Below, one piece after another: positions 1 through 10,139 of a stretch of 64,000 nt of DNA. The stretch is from Symbiodinium natans (Eukaryota; Sar; Dinophyceae; Suessiales; Symbiodiniaceae): contig CAJNDS010002089.1 of the NCBI GenBank assembly GCA_905221605.1, forward strand, positions 148,501 to 212,500, given 5' to 3'. Both the position numbers and the translations under genes were made by a program. Each line of letters begins with the position of its first letter. Within the stretch, counting starts at the first letter, position 1. The notes beneath the pieces were generated by a model. The model was not told where the DNA came from, made no database searches, and was given only the letters and a program-made list of their open reading frames with translations.

Positions 1-317
1 CGAGATCTATGCCAGCTGCAGTAAGCACTAGAGTTCACGGCGAACACAAAGAAGATCCGAGCAAGGGTCCCCGCACCCCAGCATTGAAAAGGCCCACCAC
101 CACCCCGAATTAAGTGAGGGAAAAGGGACCCAAAGCAAAGGCCGAAACGCCAACACAAGACGTGAACTCCGGCGTTAGTAAATACGTCCAAGAGCGAAAT
201 CAATCCGCAATCGAATGGGTATCAACCTCTACTCATCAAGAAGCGGCCCCGCGCTCGCGCGCTGCAAGCAGCAAGCGTGGTGGAAGCCGCGCTGCAGATC
301 CATCGAGATCCTGCCCC
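1..317. other. Left edge, no gene recognised
   Basis: I see no convincing coding exon here. It lies downstream of the 3' end of the minus-strand retrotransposon A and may hold the outer part of its 3' untranslated region. However, the repeated segment shared with the 3.4-3.8 kb copy only becomes recognisable from about position 318. Confidence 0.4.
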
Positions 318-649
318 GAATCTGATTCTTCGAGCTCCCCGTGCGAAGTCCAAACCTCGCATCCCTCAACTGACACAGTGAGTCCACAATGTCCTCACTT
401 TCCTTATGAACTCCCCCAATCGATTCCCAAACCATCGGCTCGAATCCTATCAACTGTTTCGCGCACTTGATCGCGATGTCATGTGTCTTCCGCTTACGAT
501 CAGCATACCGAGAGGCTGCACTCAATGGGTGGCTTGCACTCTCTCTCTCTCAGTGCGGAGACCGCGAACGGGGACACAATCGCAAAATCCAATGCGAGTT
601 TGGGGAGTTTTTGCCATGGAAGATGCTCGGACTGATGGGGAAGTGTGGA

Positions 650-1483
650 TCAAAACGTCAGCTGGTCTAAGCTCGGCACTATCTGGCAAGAGACCTGGAA
701 GCTCGAGTTGGGGCGTTGTTTTGTTTGTGAGGCAAGTGTAAATATCGTATTGCGCAAAGTATGGTGCATGGTTTGTTTATGTCCCTGTCCCATACAAGAT
801 AGGACATGATGCCCCATTTCATCCAAATTTTGATGGCAGAAGGCGCAAGTGCTTGCTCCCGGGAAAAGACATAACCCCAAGCGTAAACCCACAACGTCCC
901 TGAATGCCGTGTTGCCCAACATTGAATCTTGCACAAGCCCCGGCGTCATTCGAAGCCATGCATCCGCGCCCGTCGCCGAGACTGCTCTCAGACGTGCCTG
1001 ACCTGCACAATCGGCCTGCTGCACCAGGAGCTTGTAAGCCGAATCGTGGAAGATACTCAGAACGTCCTTACGCTTGATAACTTTCTGTTCATCTCGGAGC
1101 TCCGCCGCATGTACCCCCAGCTCCGGTGTTAAGTGTTGGATCGCTGCTAGCTCTCCCTCGCACGGTGTTCTGACATGAGTGGGGGGCAACAAATCTTTAA
1201 TGGTGGCACTGCACTGGCGTCGCGATGAAATGAAGCAAATGTCCGACGTATGGAGGACCTGCATGCCTAGCTCAATACGGGGGCTAGCCAGGCCAAGGCC
1301 GCCCCTGTTCAGGGGGAGCTTAGCTTGGGTCCACTGCTGGGTGTTGAGGGTAACATTCAACATGTGTTCCAATACGTGTTTCGCCCTTTGATGGAAGTAA
1401 TCCAATAATTCTCCCAAGTGGGCCCTGGGAACTGTTCGACACCAATACTGGATCTTACTGTAAGAAACGCCCTGGCGCATCAA
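650..1483 (-). pseudogene. Element A: C-terminal RT region with Cys/His knuckle
   Basis: A 277-codon open stretch. It includes QYWCRTVPRAHLGELLDY, a WTQAKLPLNRGGLGLASP block, an ADAWLRMTPG block, and the terminal GLRLGLCLFPGASTCAFC knuckle with DEMGHHVLSC. This arrangement (RGGLGL block, long linker, C-x2-C plus H-x4-C) is known from the C-terminal end of one class of non-LTR reverse transcriptases. The frame ends with LDQLTF, and the shared 3' segment follows. Confidence 0.75.
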
Positions 1484-2193
1484 TATGAACGCAACATGAA
1501 TGGAAGCATCAAAAACTCAGGTTTCACTTCATTTCTTAATTGGTGCTTTTGGGAGCAGAAGTCTCTTGCACCCTGGCATGGATTTCTTGGTCGATTTTGG
1601 ATTGCCATGATGTCTACAACATGATGCCGGGGGAATCTTTCCAAGGCCTCAAACACACATTCCAATTCGGCACGCTTGCTCTCCTGGAAAGAATGAAGAA
1701 AGTCCGCATCTTGGCTGATCGGCGTCTTTAACATGAGGATATTAGCTCCGATGACCACCTTAACTCCCAGCGCTTGGAAGCGCGAGACATCACCCCGAAA
1801 AGCCTCCCCAGCCAACAGATAGAGAGTACATTTGCTTGGGTCCACCTTTAAACCATACTTCTCAGCCAGACGAATTTCCTGGCGAAATTGCTCCCACACA
1901 TCGAGGGTAGGTCCTCCACTAAATTTATCATCGGCAAAAGCGGGCCTAAATTCGGGTATCGGTCTCGAATTAGCGCGTTGGGCCTCACGGAGCATACGAC
2001 AACGACTCAAACAGAAAATGGGACGACCCTGCTGACCCCGCTCGCACCACGCTAATTCTCCTCGATAGACCAATCGAGTCGGCTCGCCGTAGCAGTACTG
2101 ATGCCGGAGAGTGCTCAACCGCATCTTGAAGGAATTGTTCGGGTAACACCGTGTTGAAAGCGTTAGACACATCAATTTGCAACAGAACAACAT
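1480..2193 (-). pseudogene. Element A: RT palm with FADD box and connection
   Basis: Contains the region after DVSNAFN: a CYGEPTRLVYRGE segment, GQQGRP, the FADD catalytic box (1,927-1,938) followed by FSGGPTLDVWEQFRQE, and a GLKVDPSKCTLY segment. From about 1,603 the frame enters sequence that element B lacks (an inserted block containing the AAGAGACTTCTGCTCCC word) and then stops. The expected continuation, MRQGVSYSKIQYW, resumes in another frame at about 1,483. Confidence 0.75.
1500..1603. repeat. Short insertion in element A carrying the dispersed motif
   Basis: Aligned by eye with element B, element A has about 104 extra bases here. B reads HMAFNLLRHG without a break, whereas A has an MA block, then extra sequence, then VAFILMRQG. 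The extra block contains AATTGGTGCTTTTGGGAGCA followed directly by GAAGTCTCTTGCACC. This is a near-perfect copy of the motif repeated at 4.2-6.6 kb. Both flanks contain CATGA (1,496-1,500 and about 1,606-1,610), possibly a short target duplication. Confidence 0.55.
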
Positions 2194-2452
2194 CTGGCTT
2201 GTGACTATTCGCTTTCAACCACTCGCGGGTGGCGTGCAACATCGCCTCAGCTCCGCATGATACCCCAACCGCCAATTGGTGTGGGAGGAGGCGTTCACGC
2301 AGGGTGGTTCTATCCATCTGCAAAGTACACTTGAAAACGAGCTTTCTCCACGTAACCCCCATAACAATGGGGCGAGCGTCGGTATTAAGAGGAATCGGAC
2401 GTCCGAATGAATCATGCTTGCCTGCACCGATCAATTGCCGCCAGCCAACCAT
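1985..2452 (-). pseudogene. Element A: reverse transcriptase fingers/palm segment
   Basis: A 155-codon open stretch carrying the RT core: the RPIVMGVTWRKLVFK strand, the LAVGVSCGAEAMLH segment, and the DVSNAFN motif that supplies the first catalytic aspartate. The last part runs out of frame before the GQQG..P motif. That motif continues in the 1,480-2,193 frame, so one indel lies near 2,050-2,150. This segment is duplicated in inverted orientation at 2,668-2,972. Confidence 0.8.
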
Positions 2453-2667
2453 GGCCGAAGGTAGGTGGGGCCCCCTCCGTCAGCAAGGAGCTGGGCGAAA
2501 TCCCGAAGGGTATGAAGAATAGGATCGTCATCTGATTCACCCACCAATGCTTTAAGGAAATCAACACGTAAACCATCGGGGCCAGGACCCACCCCCACAG
2601 CGAACGAACGCAGGGCACGAAGGAAGACCGGCAGTTCAATCGAGCCGGGGGGCGGAGGAGGAGCTGG

Positions 2668-3195
2668 GAATTGGCGGTTGGGGTATCATGCGGAGCTGAG
2701 GCGATGTTGCACGCCGCCCGCGAGTGGTTGAAAGCGAATAGTCACAAATCAGATGTTGTTCTGTTGCAAACTGATGTGTCTAACGCTTTCAACACGGTAT
2801 TACCCGAACAATTCCTTCAAGATGTGATTGAGCACTTTCCGGCATCAACTCGGTTCGCGGAGTACTGCTACGGCGAGCCGACCCGATTGGTCTATCGAGG
2901 AGAATTAGCGTGGTGCGAGCGGGGTCAGCAGGGTTGTCCCATGATGGGACCACTTTTCTATTTGAATCGTTGTCGTTCCAATCCCTACCATACAACTACG
3001 AGGCAACAGCTACGACAACCTCCAAAGCAACCTCACGATAATTCGAAGCACTCCTCCACAATCGTGCTATTTGGAGACCCCGCCAGCGTTAGCCCCCGTC
3101 GCGCACACTCTACAAGATCTCATGTGGAACAAATAGAAAAGTTCTTGTCGATATACGATGGTGGCGATATGGCAACCCTCAAGTCTGGCTTGTAA
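2668..3195 (+). pseudogene. Inverted partial copy of element A reverse transcriptase
   Basis: A plus-strand copy of the RT segment of element A: AVGVSCGAEAMLHAAREW, DVSNAFNT, ARG..QQGCPM. It is nearly identical to minus-strand 1,999-2,280. Homology stops near 2,973 after LNRCRS. The remaining open frame, Ser/Arg/Gln-rich to 3,195, is unrelated to RT. The copy faces element A across about 390 bp, so the two form a large inverted repeat. It keeps the intact GQQGCP that element A has altered to GQQGRP, so it was copied from a less decayed relative or before that change. Confidence 0.75.
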
Positions 3196-3412
3196 GGAGG
3201 CCACATGTCTGAAGTTGTAGGTGGAGGGGACCGACATCAACAAACAAACAAAAAGTCCAATGTTGCCTAGCCCCCAATACCTTCTTTTTGTCGACCACGA
3301 ACGCGCTCATTTCCGCTTTTCCAGGGGTGCGCCCAATGGGTAGCCCTGTTAGGCGGCGTCGCAGGCGCCCATTGCCATTGCTCGGGGGTCTCAATATTTA
3401 GGGATGGGCGTA

Positions 3413-3850
3413 GTGCCCCGAATCTAGTTCTTCGAACTCCCCGTGCGAAAACCAAACCTCGCATCCCTCAACTGACACAATGAATCCACAATGTCCTCAC
3501 TTTCCTTATGACCTCCCCCAATCGATTGGGCTTGAATCCTATCAATTATTTCGCGCACTTGATCGCGATGTCATGTGTCTTCTGCTTACGATCAGCATAC
3601 CGAGAGGTTGCACTCAATGGGTGGCTTGCACTCTCTCTCTCTCTCTCTCTCAATGCGGAGACCGCGAACGGGGGCACAATCGCAAAATCCAATGCGAGTT
3701 TGGGGAATTTTTGCCATGAAGATGCTCGGACTGATGATCAAAACGTCAACTGGTCTAAATTCGGTGCTATTTGGCAAGAGACCTGGCAAGAGACCTGGGG
3801 GCTCGAGTTGGGGCGTCGCTCCCGCCTGTGAGGTAAGTATAAATATCGTA
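3413..3850 (-). repeat. Second copy of the element A 3' end
   Basis: Direct repeat of 318-748 in the same orientation, roughly nine bases in ten identical by eye. Shared landmarks are CCTCGCATCCCTCAACTGAC, TCGCGCACTTGATCGCGATG, a CT-rich run, and AAATATCGTATTG at the inner boundary. It is a 5'-truncated retrotransposon tail. Small differences include a longer (CT)n run (about 3,632-3,650) and a tandem duplication of a CAAGAGACCTGG word near 3,775-3,798. Confidence 0.7.
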
Positions 3851-3989
3851 TTGGAATGCATGGCTAGGATGATTTTCGACCTCCAGCGGGGACTCCATCG
3901 AGCTATTAATACCCACCGTATGGCTCTTTCTGGGTGTTTTGCGGCGCCCGATGGCGTGCAGAATTTTCTTGATTATTGCATTGGCTGAT

Positions 3990-6600
3990 TCCGAATATAG
4001 ATTATAGATTGCTCTCCATAGTCTCCACGCAGGTTTTTCCTTGGCGTAGGATCATTGAGTATTCCCCTAGGTGCGATGCGCCGCTGCCGGCGCCGGCTGA
4101 ATAGAGGTAGATACGTGGTCGTCTTTTGTATTCAAATCGATTCTCTTGGTGTGGTCTGCGGGACTCTGAGACCCTGGGCGTAATTGGGGATGGCGGTGGG
4201 TGTTTTCGACGTGCATGGCTTGGGGTCTCAATGTCGCGTTCTTTCTTCTTCTTTGTCATTTGGAATCGATTTTGATATTGATACTTTTAAGAGCATAAGC
4301 CTCTTTATCTCGTTCAATATTTCGGACAGTAGTCTAAAGATAGGAAATTGGCACTTTTGAGAATATAAGCTTCTTGTGCCGGGGAGGTGTCGTGCATTCC
4401 CGTAATTCGGGGTGGTGGCGGGTCTTTTCTGATGGGAGAGCATCGGGTCTTCAATTTCTTTGGATTCGTCCATGGTTCCCTTTGTCATTTCTCATGGGAG
4501 CAGAAATCTGTCTCTCATTAATCTTCAATTCGAGGAGCCATTCTTCATTTCTACCTGAGGATTGTCTATTTCTGGCGTTATAATATAGGGTGCGAGCGAT
4601 ATCTACGCCCAAAAGCACCAATTTAAAATGGATTAGAGATTGAGGGATATAATTGGCATTTTTGGGAACACAAATTTCTTGTGCTGGAATGGTATTCGAG
4701 CAGACGCCTCGGGTACTTCCTAAAAAAACGAAAGGGAGAAGAATCCCAAAGATCTTCATGCTTGGGAGCGTATTAGCTCCCCTCCATTGACAAATACTCG
4801 AGATATCTGCTCGAATATCCTTCCGACATAAGAAATTTATATTCTCAAAAATGCCAATTATATTTCTCTTCATTGAGATTTCTGCTCTCATAAAGTCTAC
4901 TTGGGCGCCTTCTAAAGCCCAAAATCATGATATCTAGGATTTACTATTTGGGAAGGGACTTTGCCCCCAAAGATCTATGGGACACGGTGTTTGCGATTCT
5001 CTAGATAAATTCGTTGAATCATGATATCTTATTCTCTTAACCCTAGTGCACCCAACGGGGGTGGTGGCGGGCTTTGATGGGGTCTCGGAGAATTCGAAAT
5101 TCTTGTTGTTTGCGTTGGCGTGATTCTTTTGTCTCATATTTGTGATTTCTCTTGTCGTCTTGCTTTGGTAGCGTTTCCGAGAGTGATATGGGAAATCTAT
5201 GAACCTCTCCTAAAAAAGATAGTGGAATAGAGATTGATACGAACGATATCTACGTCCAAATACACTTCTAGGATTATATTGAGAAAAGACTAATTTTGAA
5301 CGAATTAGAAATCGAGATTTCTATTCGTATCATTTCCTTGCGAATTAGCGCTTTTGGGGGCATAAATTCCTCGCGCAACATACGAGACATTAATATCGTA
5401 GCCCGTTTTTACGCATAGATAATTCTATATTCGGTTCCTCCGCAATTTAAGGTTTTCAAGGTTTGTGGATTTGGGCGAATTGGGCGAATTGTTTTGATCA
5501 AAGGCTTGGGACTTGCGAGAGTCTCGTATTTCGTGTTCATAGCATAAATCTCTTATGCCGAGATATCTGAATCATTTGCAACATATCTCCCTTAGAATTT
5601 GAAGGTAGAATCGAGGCTTCTGTTCGATCCTCCCCGACACAAAGAAATTTACGTTCTCAAAAATGCCAATTTCCTCTCTCTAGATTATTATTCGAAATAG
5701 TTTATAAGATAACGAGATTTATATTCTTTAAATTCCAAATAATAAAGAAGAAGATAAAACGCGATATAATAATAATTTCATAAAATTGATAATTTTTGGG
5801 AGTGTAATCCTCTTGCATTATCATATCGAATAAATTAATTAATGTCAAAGACGATTATTGATCTTCTATTATTTCGAAGAATTGTAAAATGAGAAGTCTT
5901 GTGCGATATTCGATAATTTCTTTAGAAATCATCCCTTTGACAATTTATATTTGAATTTTATATCATAATTTCTTGATTTGGAATTATATTTCAATTTCTG
6001 ATCATTTCATCTTTCGTTATAATTGGAAGAAGAATCATTAATAAAATGAATGTTGCGCGCATAGTAATTGATATAAAGGTATTGTAAGGCGCATGAAATC
6101 GGTATCGAATTTCTTATTAGATTATTTGAATTAGGACGGAAAAACTCTCTGTATAAAGCGATGAATGGATTTCGTGAATGGATTTCGTGGATAAATTCTT
6201 GGAAATAGCTATCACTTCTTCTTACAAAAAAATCTCTTTCTCTTGCAACGATAATTATATATTCATCTTGAATGTCGTCATTCCGAGAGATTCATTCAAA
6301 TTTTCCTCTTTTCTTGAAATGCATTTCTTTCTTTGAATCTTACAAGATGTTTTCCCGGCGCAAGCACCTTCAGATGGTTGAAATCTCTTTTCAATGAATA
6401 AGTCATCTCAAATTGGTCCTTTTGAGAGCAGGGGTCTTCCGAATTCGTGCTCTCATTGCAATCCAATATTTTGTTTACTTGGCGTTCTTGGGAGCAGAAA
6501 TTTCTTTTGAAATTTGGGAATATTAACCTCTTACGCAATCAAGGTCGCAGGAGCAGAAGTCTCTTGTGCGGGCGAACCTGTGGATCATCGGGTAAGAAAT
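3990..6600. repeat. AT-richer tract with many copies of a ~30-bp motif
   Basis: No gene is supported over 2.6 kb. The tract holds many degenerate copies, in both orientations, of a word of the form ATTGGCRYTTTTGRGAGCAN followed by AARTYTCTTGTGC. Plus-like copies: 4,281-4,310; 4,349-4,380; 4,483-4,515; 4,653-4,686; 5,345-5,377; 5,532-5,559; 5,791-5,819; 6,415-6,440; 6,479-6,508; 6,513-6,537; 6,547-6,570. Minus-like copies: 4,828-4,860; 4,874-4,895; 5,638-5,671; 5,711-5,738. Many units begin GGCAC/GCAC and end GTGC, so a short stem can form. Reading frames across it are short and look random. Confidence 0.6.
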
Positions 6601-6856
6601 TCAAAGGTTCCAATTATGGGGTTACCCCCGTAACACTTGCCACTCGGAAAATACTACTGCGGAGCGTTATATGCATGATTTGCTTGTGTCCTTGATCCAT
6701 GCATGCCAAGACATGGTGCCCCTAAGGATCCATCGGCTGCAGGCAACAACAACAACAATTACCAAAACCTTCAAATTTAGCGACCCCCAATCGTAAGCAC
6801 ACCGCATCCCGAAAGGCGGGATCGGGCAAGAGAGTGTCCTGTGTCATCCCTGGGTT

Positions 6857-7402
6857 CTAGTGCAACCACGCATCCGCACCTTTGGTTGCCACGGCGCGTA
6901 AACGCGCCCGCCCTGAATAATCCGCTTGGTCTAAAAGCGCCTGTGCCGCTTGCTGGTACACAGGTTCCAAACACTCTGCTTGCCACAATTTCTGGGTTGT
7001 ATTTGGCAATGAAATCACCGTCGGGCCACAGTGTAATGAGAGATGGTGAATCGTTAGTTGCTCATCAACGCACGGCCCACGTACATGACCCACCGGCAGC
7101 AAGCCAGCAATGAGCTCGGAACATTGCCGTCTAGATCACATAAGACAGATCTGAAATGTGAACAACTTGCATGCCTATTTCGATACGTGAAGAAATCAAA
7201 CCAAACCCCCTCGACAAAGAGGAAGCTTAGCCTGCGTCCATTGCTGGTGAAACAGAGCCGACCCTAACATATTCTCAATCACCCGACGGGGACGATCATG
7301 ACAATACTCCAATAAAGTCTGTAACTGTCGACGTAGCATAGTACGACACCAATATTGAATCTTATTATAAGAAGCCCCGTGCCGAAGCAAATTGAAAGCC
7401 AT
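6857..7402 (-). pseudogene. Element B: C-terminal RT region, broken
   Basis: Two frames together match the element A C-terminus: MAFNLLRHGASYNKIQYW through WTQAKLPLCRGGLV (7,196-7,402), then AALLDQADYSGRARLRAV-type sequence and ATKGADAWLH (6,857-7,102). The uninterrupted HMAFNLLRHG here is what shows that element A has an insertion at the matching point. Confidence 0.7.
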
Positions 7403-7709
7403 ATGCGTATGAGGTAAGCGCTCCAGAGCATGGAACAGCTTCTCTAACTCTTCTTGTTTGCCTTCCTGGAAGGATTAGAGGAAATCCGTATCATCACTGA
7501 TGGGCGTTTTGAGCATGAGGACATCCGCGCCCACGACCGCGCGGACTCCCAACGACTAGAATCGCGACACATCCCCCCGGAAGCGCTCACCCGCCAACAA
7601 ATATAAAGTATACTTACGTGGATCCACATGCAGACCGTACGCGTCGGCCAATTAGAGTTCTTGTCGGAATTGTTCCCAAACGTCATCAATCGACCCCCCA
7701 CTAAAGCTA

Positions 7710-8444
7710 TCATCCGCGAACGCAGGCGAAAACCCCCGGAGGCGAGCGAGAATTGTTACGCCGGGTCTCTTCAACCAACCGATAGCGTGACAAGCAAAAA
7801 AGGGGCGCCATAAGCGGGCATCCCTGTTGACCCCGCGCACATTCCACTGATTCCCCTTGGTAAACCAGACGAGACGGTGTGCCATAGTAATACCCCGCAA
7901 ACCGAGCCGAAACCGGAGCATGCGTGGCCGCATCTTGCAAGAATTGAGCAGGCAAAAGCGTATTAAACGCGTTGGAGATATCAATTTGTAATAGCACGCA
8001 GTCCGGTTGGTGCCGATTACATGCCAACCACTCGCGAGTAGTGTGCAACATTGCTTCCGCCCCACACGCGACACCCACCGCCATCTGATCGGGGAGCAAA
8101 CGTTCCCTTAACATAGCCTTATCCATTTGCAAGGTACACTTGAATACAAGCTTGCGCCAAGTCAGGCCCATAACGATGGGACGAGCATCTACAATCAAAG
8201 CAATCGGACGTCCGAGATTGTCATGTTTACCGACCCCGATTAGTTGCCCACCTGCTAGCCAAGGCCTGAGATAGGTCGGAGCCAATCCATCCCCCAAGAG
8301 CTGGGCGAAATCCCTCATCTGCAATATTACTGGATCGTCTTCCGAATCGCTAATTAGAGACTTCAAGAATTCCGCACGCAACCCGTCCGGCCCCGGCCCC
8401 ACCCCCACAGCGAAAGAACGAAGAACGCGGAGAAAAACATCCAC
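7710..8444 (-). pseudogene. Element B: reverse transcriptase core
   Basis: The longest intact RT stretch in the window (244 codons). Order of blocks: FAVGVGPGPDGLRAEFLKSL, LRPWLAGGQLIGVGKHD, RPIVMGLTWRKLVFKCTLQ, MAVGVACGAEAMLH, LQIDISNAFNTLLP (first catalytic Asp), a GYYYGTPSRLVYQGE segment and GQQGCPLMAPLF. The FADD box (7,709-7,720), second part of the active site, lies just beyond a frameshift in the frame open from 7,652 to 8,074. Confidence 0.85.
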
Positions 8445-8455
8445 TTCGATGTGTC

Positions 8456-8749
8456 CTAGGGCGCAACCGGGTGACGACCAGCATCTTCTCGCCCAAGCGG
8501 AACGGCTGGGAACTTAGCCAACAGAGCAGCTTTAACCTCCGGAGTGTCTGATGCCAATCCCAACGACGTGAGGCGGTACAAAGCCTGCGATATCCTCCCT
8601 AGGCTGACCAGACGTTCAGTCTCTCGCACTTTAGATGCCCACTCCTCTTCAGGAGAACGTGAGTCTCTCCGCAACCCTTGAATCTTACGACCCTCAACGG
8701 CTTCGCACCACAAACCAACCCTCTCCCCCGATCGCCAGCGGAGAAGCAA
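8456..8749 (-). pseudogene. Element B: linker upstream of reverse transcriptase
   Basis: A 97-codon open stretch (RWRSGERVGLWCEAVEGRK, then SPEEEWASKVRETERLVSLG, then LTSLGLASDTPEVKAALLAK). This charged helical linker sits just upstream of the RT core in the same element. Its frame breaks at about 8,456 and the RT frame begins within 15 bases, so one small indel accounts for the break. Confidence 0.65.
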
Positions 8750-9143
8750 GGTCTTAGTGAAGTGGAGTGCTTGGCCAGGCCTTTGACCTCGCTTGAATTG
8801 CCTGAGAGTTCACTTGGGGAACATTAAGAGGGCTAGCCAAGCTTCACGGGCTCACAGGTAAAGGGTCCCACGCATCAACACGATTGCTGGCCAGAACTGC
8901 AGCCAGGAGCTTCGCGTATTCGGCTTTAGCCAAAGGGACAAGAGCTTGAGGGATATAGTCTTTGGTTCGCACATGGGTGAGGAAATATCTTCAAGGGATG
9001 GCCATGCCTCGTCCTCAGACTGAGACATCATAGCAGAAATTATCCCGCCTTGCATGCCTCGTTGACAATATTTCCAACAGCTAGGGTGCGTACTGCCATG
9101 CACTCGAAGGGAAATAGACCGCCCGCAAACCCGACAACACAAG

Positions 9144-9617
9144 TCAAATTGTTGGCCAAGAAGCAGGTGGACGGCCTTCAAGTTCCCCGCCCAAGTGCAT
9201 GTCAACATGTGCGCGCATGGCTTGAAAACTACTCCATCCCGGTCGGTTGCCCGAGGTGTGTCGACTACAACCCAAAACCGGACACCCAAAGGACTCAGCA
9301 ACCCGGTTGACTTGGGACCGACATGGTCCGGCCTCCAATTCCAGAAGCTCCTCTGGCGAGAGATCCTCGCCGAAGAGATGCCTGAGCATGGCGTCGGCAT
9401 GCTCCGGAGTCGCATCGACTTGCATAGGCACTGCGTCCGGGAAAGTCGGGAAACATAGGTATAGAGTTGTAGACAAATGAGCATTCGCATGGACACCGCC
9501 TGATGAGTCAAGACAAAAACACTCAACGCCGACAACAACCGACACTGACACAAAGGACGATGCAAGCGTACCCGCCGAGCTCCAAGGACCATCAAGAAGC
9601 CCAGAAGTGAAGTCCAA
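9144..9617 (-). pseudogene. Element B: N-terminal zinc-finger module
   Basis: The N-terminal part of the retrotransposon protein, with a C2H2-like finger formed by CPVLGCSRH and FQAMRAHVDMH and an acidic HLFGEDLSPEELLELE helix before it. Zinc fingers ahead of the RT in such elements are thought to bind the RNA or target DNA. The next motif, CRVCGRSISLRVHGSTHPSC, is in the neighbouring frame (open 8,852-9,643), so a frameshift separates them near 9,150. Confidence 0.6.
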
Positions 9618-9643
9618 TCACGACACGGCTGAGTTAGGAACAT

Positions 9644-10139
9644 GCGCTAATCGTGACCCCCCAACCCTTGCTCTGCAAGATCCTCTCGAACAACCCCAAG
9701 ATGCCCATACATATCGCTTTCCAACATTCATACCCAAACCGCAGAAATCGGATCTCGTCATGTTCACAACGACCCCAAGAGAATCGGATCCTCCCTGGGC
9801 TCCTACGGCAGAAGCTGCGCAGCTCCGCAAATGGAATAAGTAAAACAACGACGCGGGGGTGCCCACAGCGCGAAGAACGTTCTTGTTGCATGGTAGGACT
9901 CTTGTATATACCGACCGATATTGAGGTAATCTGAATCCATCATCTCCAATCCCCGAAATACAAAGACATAGGAAAATGCCGACGAGGCCCACGATAACGG
10001 TCTGGGTTGGCAGCCATCTCTCATGCAGGCATTACAGCTGTCCCGGGGCGCGGCGGCCGCTCAGCTGCCGCCCATGGGCCGATTGTCGGAGTCTAATCTG
10101 ATCTATCCTCATGTGCTTGGAGAGAGTGAAAGGTGAACC
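9644..10139. other. Spacer between retrotransposon B and the AT-rich island
   Basis: No feature recognised. Base composition changes abruptly from GC-balanced (a GC-rich patch at 10,038-10,080 including GCGGCCGC) to strongly AT-rich at about 10,140. Short open frames on both strands show no family resemblance. Confidence 0.4.

Larger units (their letters stand above)
318..2640 (-). mobile_element. Non-LTR (LINE-like) retrotransposon A, degenerate
   Basis: A minus-strand remnant of a LINE-like element, read from about 2,640 down to its 3' end near 318. Conserved blocks appear in reverse-transcriptase order but in several frames. First is an N-terminal GVGPGPDGLR block (about 2,590). Next come ARPIVMGVTWRKLVF and a DVSNAFNT block (2,150-2,370), then the catalytic FADD box (1,927-1,938). 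A thumb-like segment follows, and last a Cys/His knuckle (CAFCHQNLDEMGHHVLSC, about 800-850) typical of the C-terminus of this RT class. Frameshifts and a roughly 104-bp insertion near 1,500-1,603 break it, so it is inactive. The upstream zinc-finger module seen in element B is missing, so this copy is truncated at its 5' end. Confidence 0.85.
6690..9643 (-). mobile_element. Non-LTR retrotransposon B, longer degenerate copy
   Basis: A more complete relative of element A on the same strand. From 5' to 3' it shows a C2H2-type finger (CPVLGC..RH, then FQAMRAHVDMH, about 9,170-9,290) and a second Cys/His motif (CRVCGRSISLRVHGSTHPSC, about 9,060-9,140). It then shows SEDEAWPSLEDI, a RWRSGERVGLWCEAVEG block (about 8,700), the RT core (7,710-8,444), FADD (7,709-7,720) and the RGGLV and ADAWLH blocks (6,857-7,402). 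Frames change at least five times, and the expected Cys/His knuckle at the 3' end is not clear. Reading continues past 6,857 only as decayed sequence. Confidence 0.85.

Noticed and set aside
3990-6600. CRISPR array for the repeated motif
   Set aside because: Copies are degenerate, in both orientations and irregularly spaced, and the context is eukaryotic.
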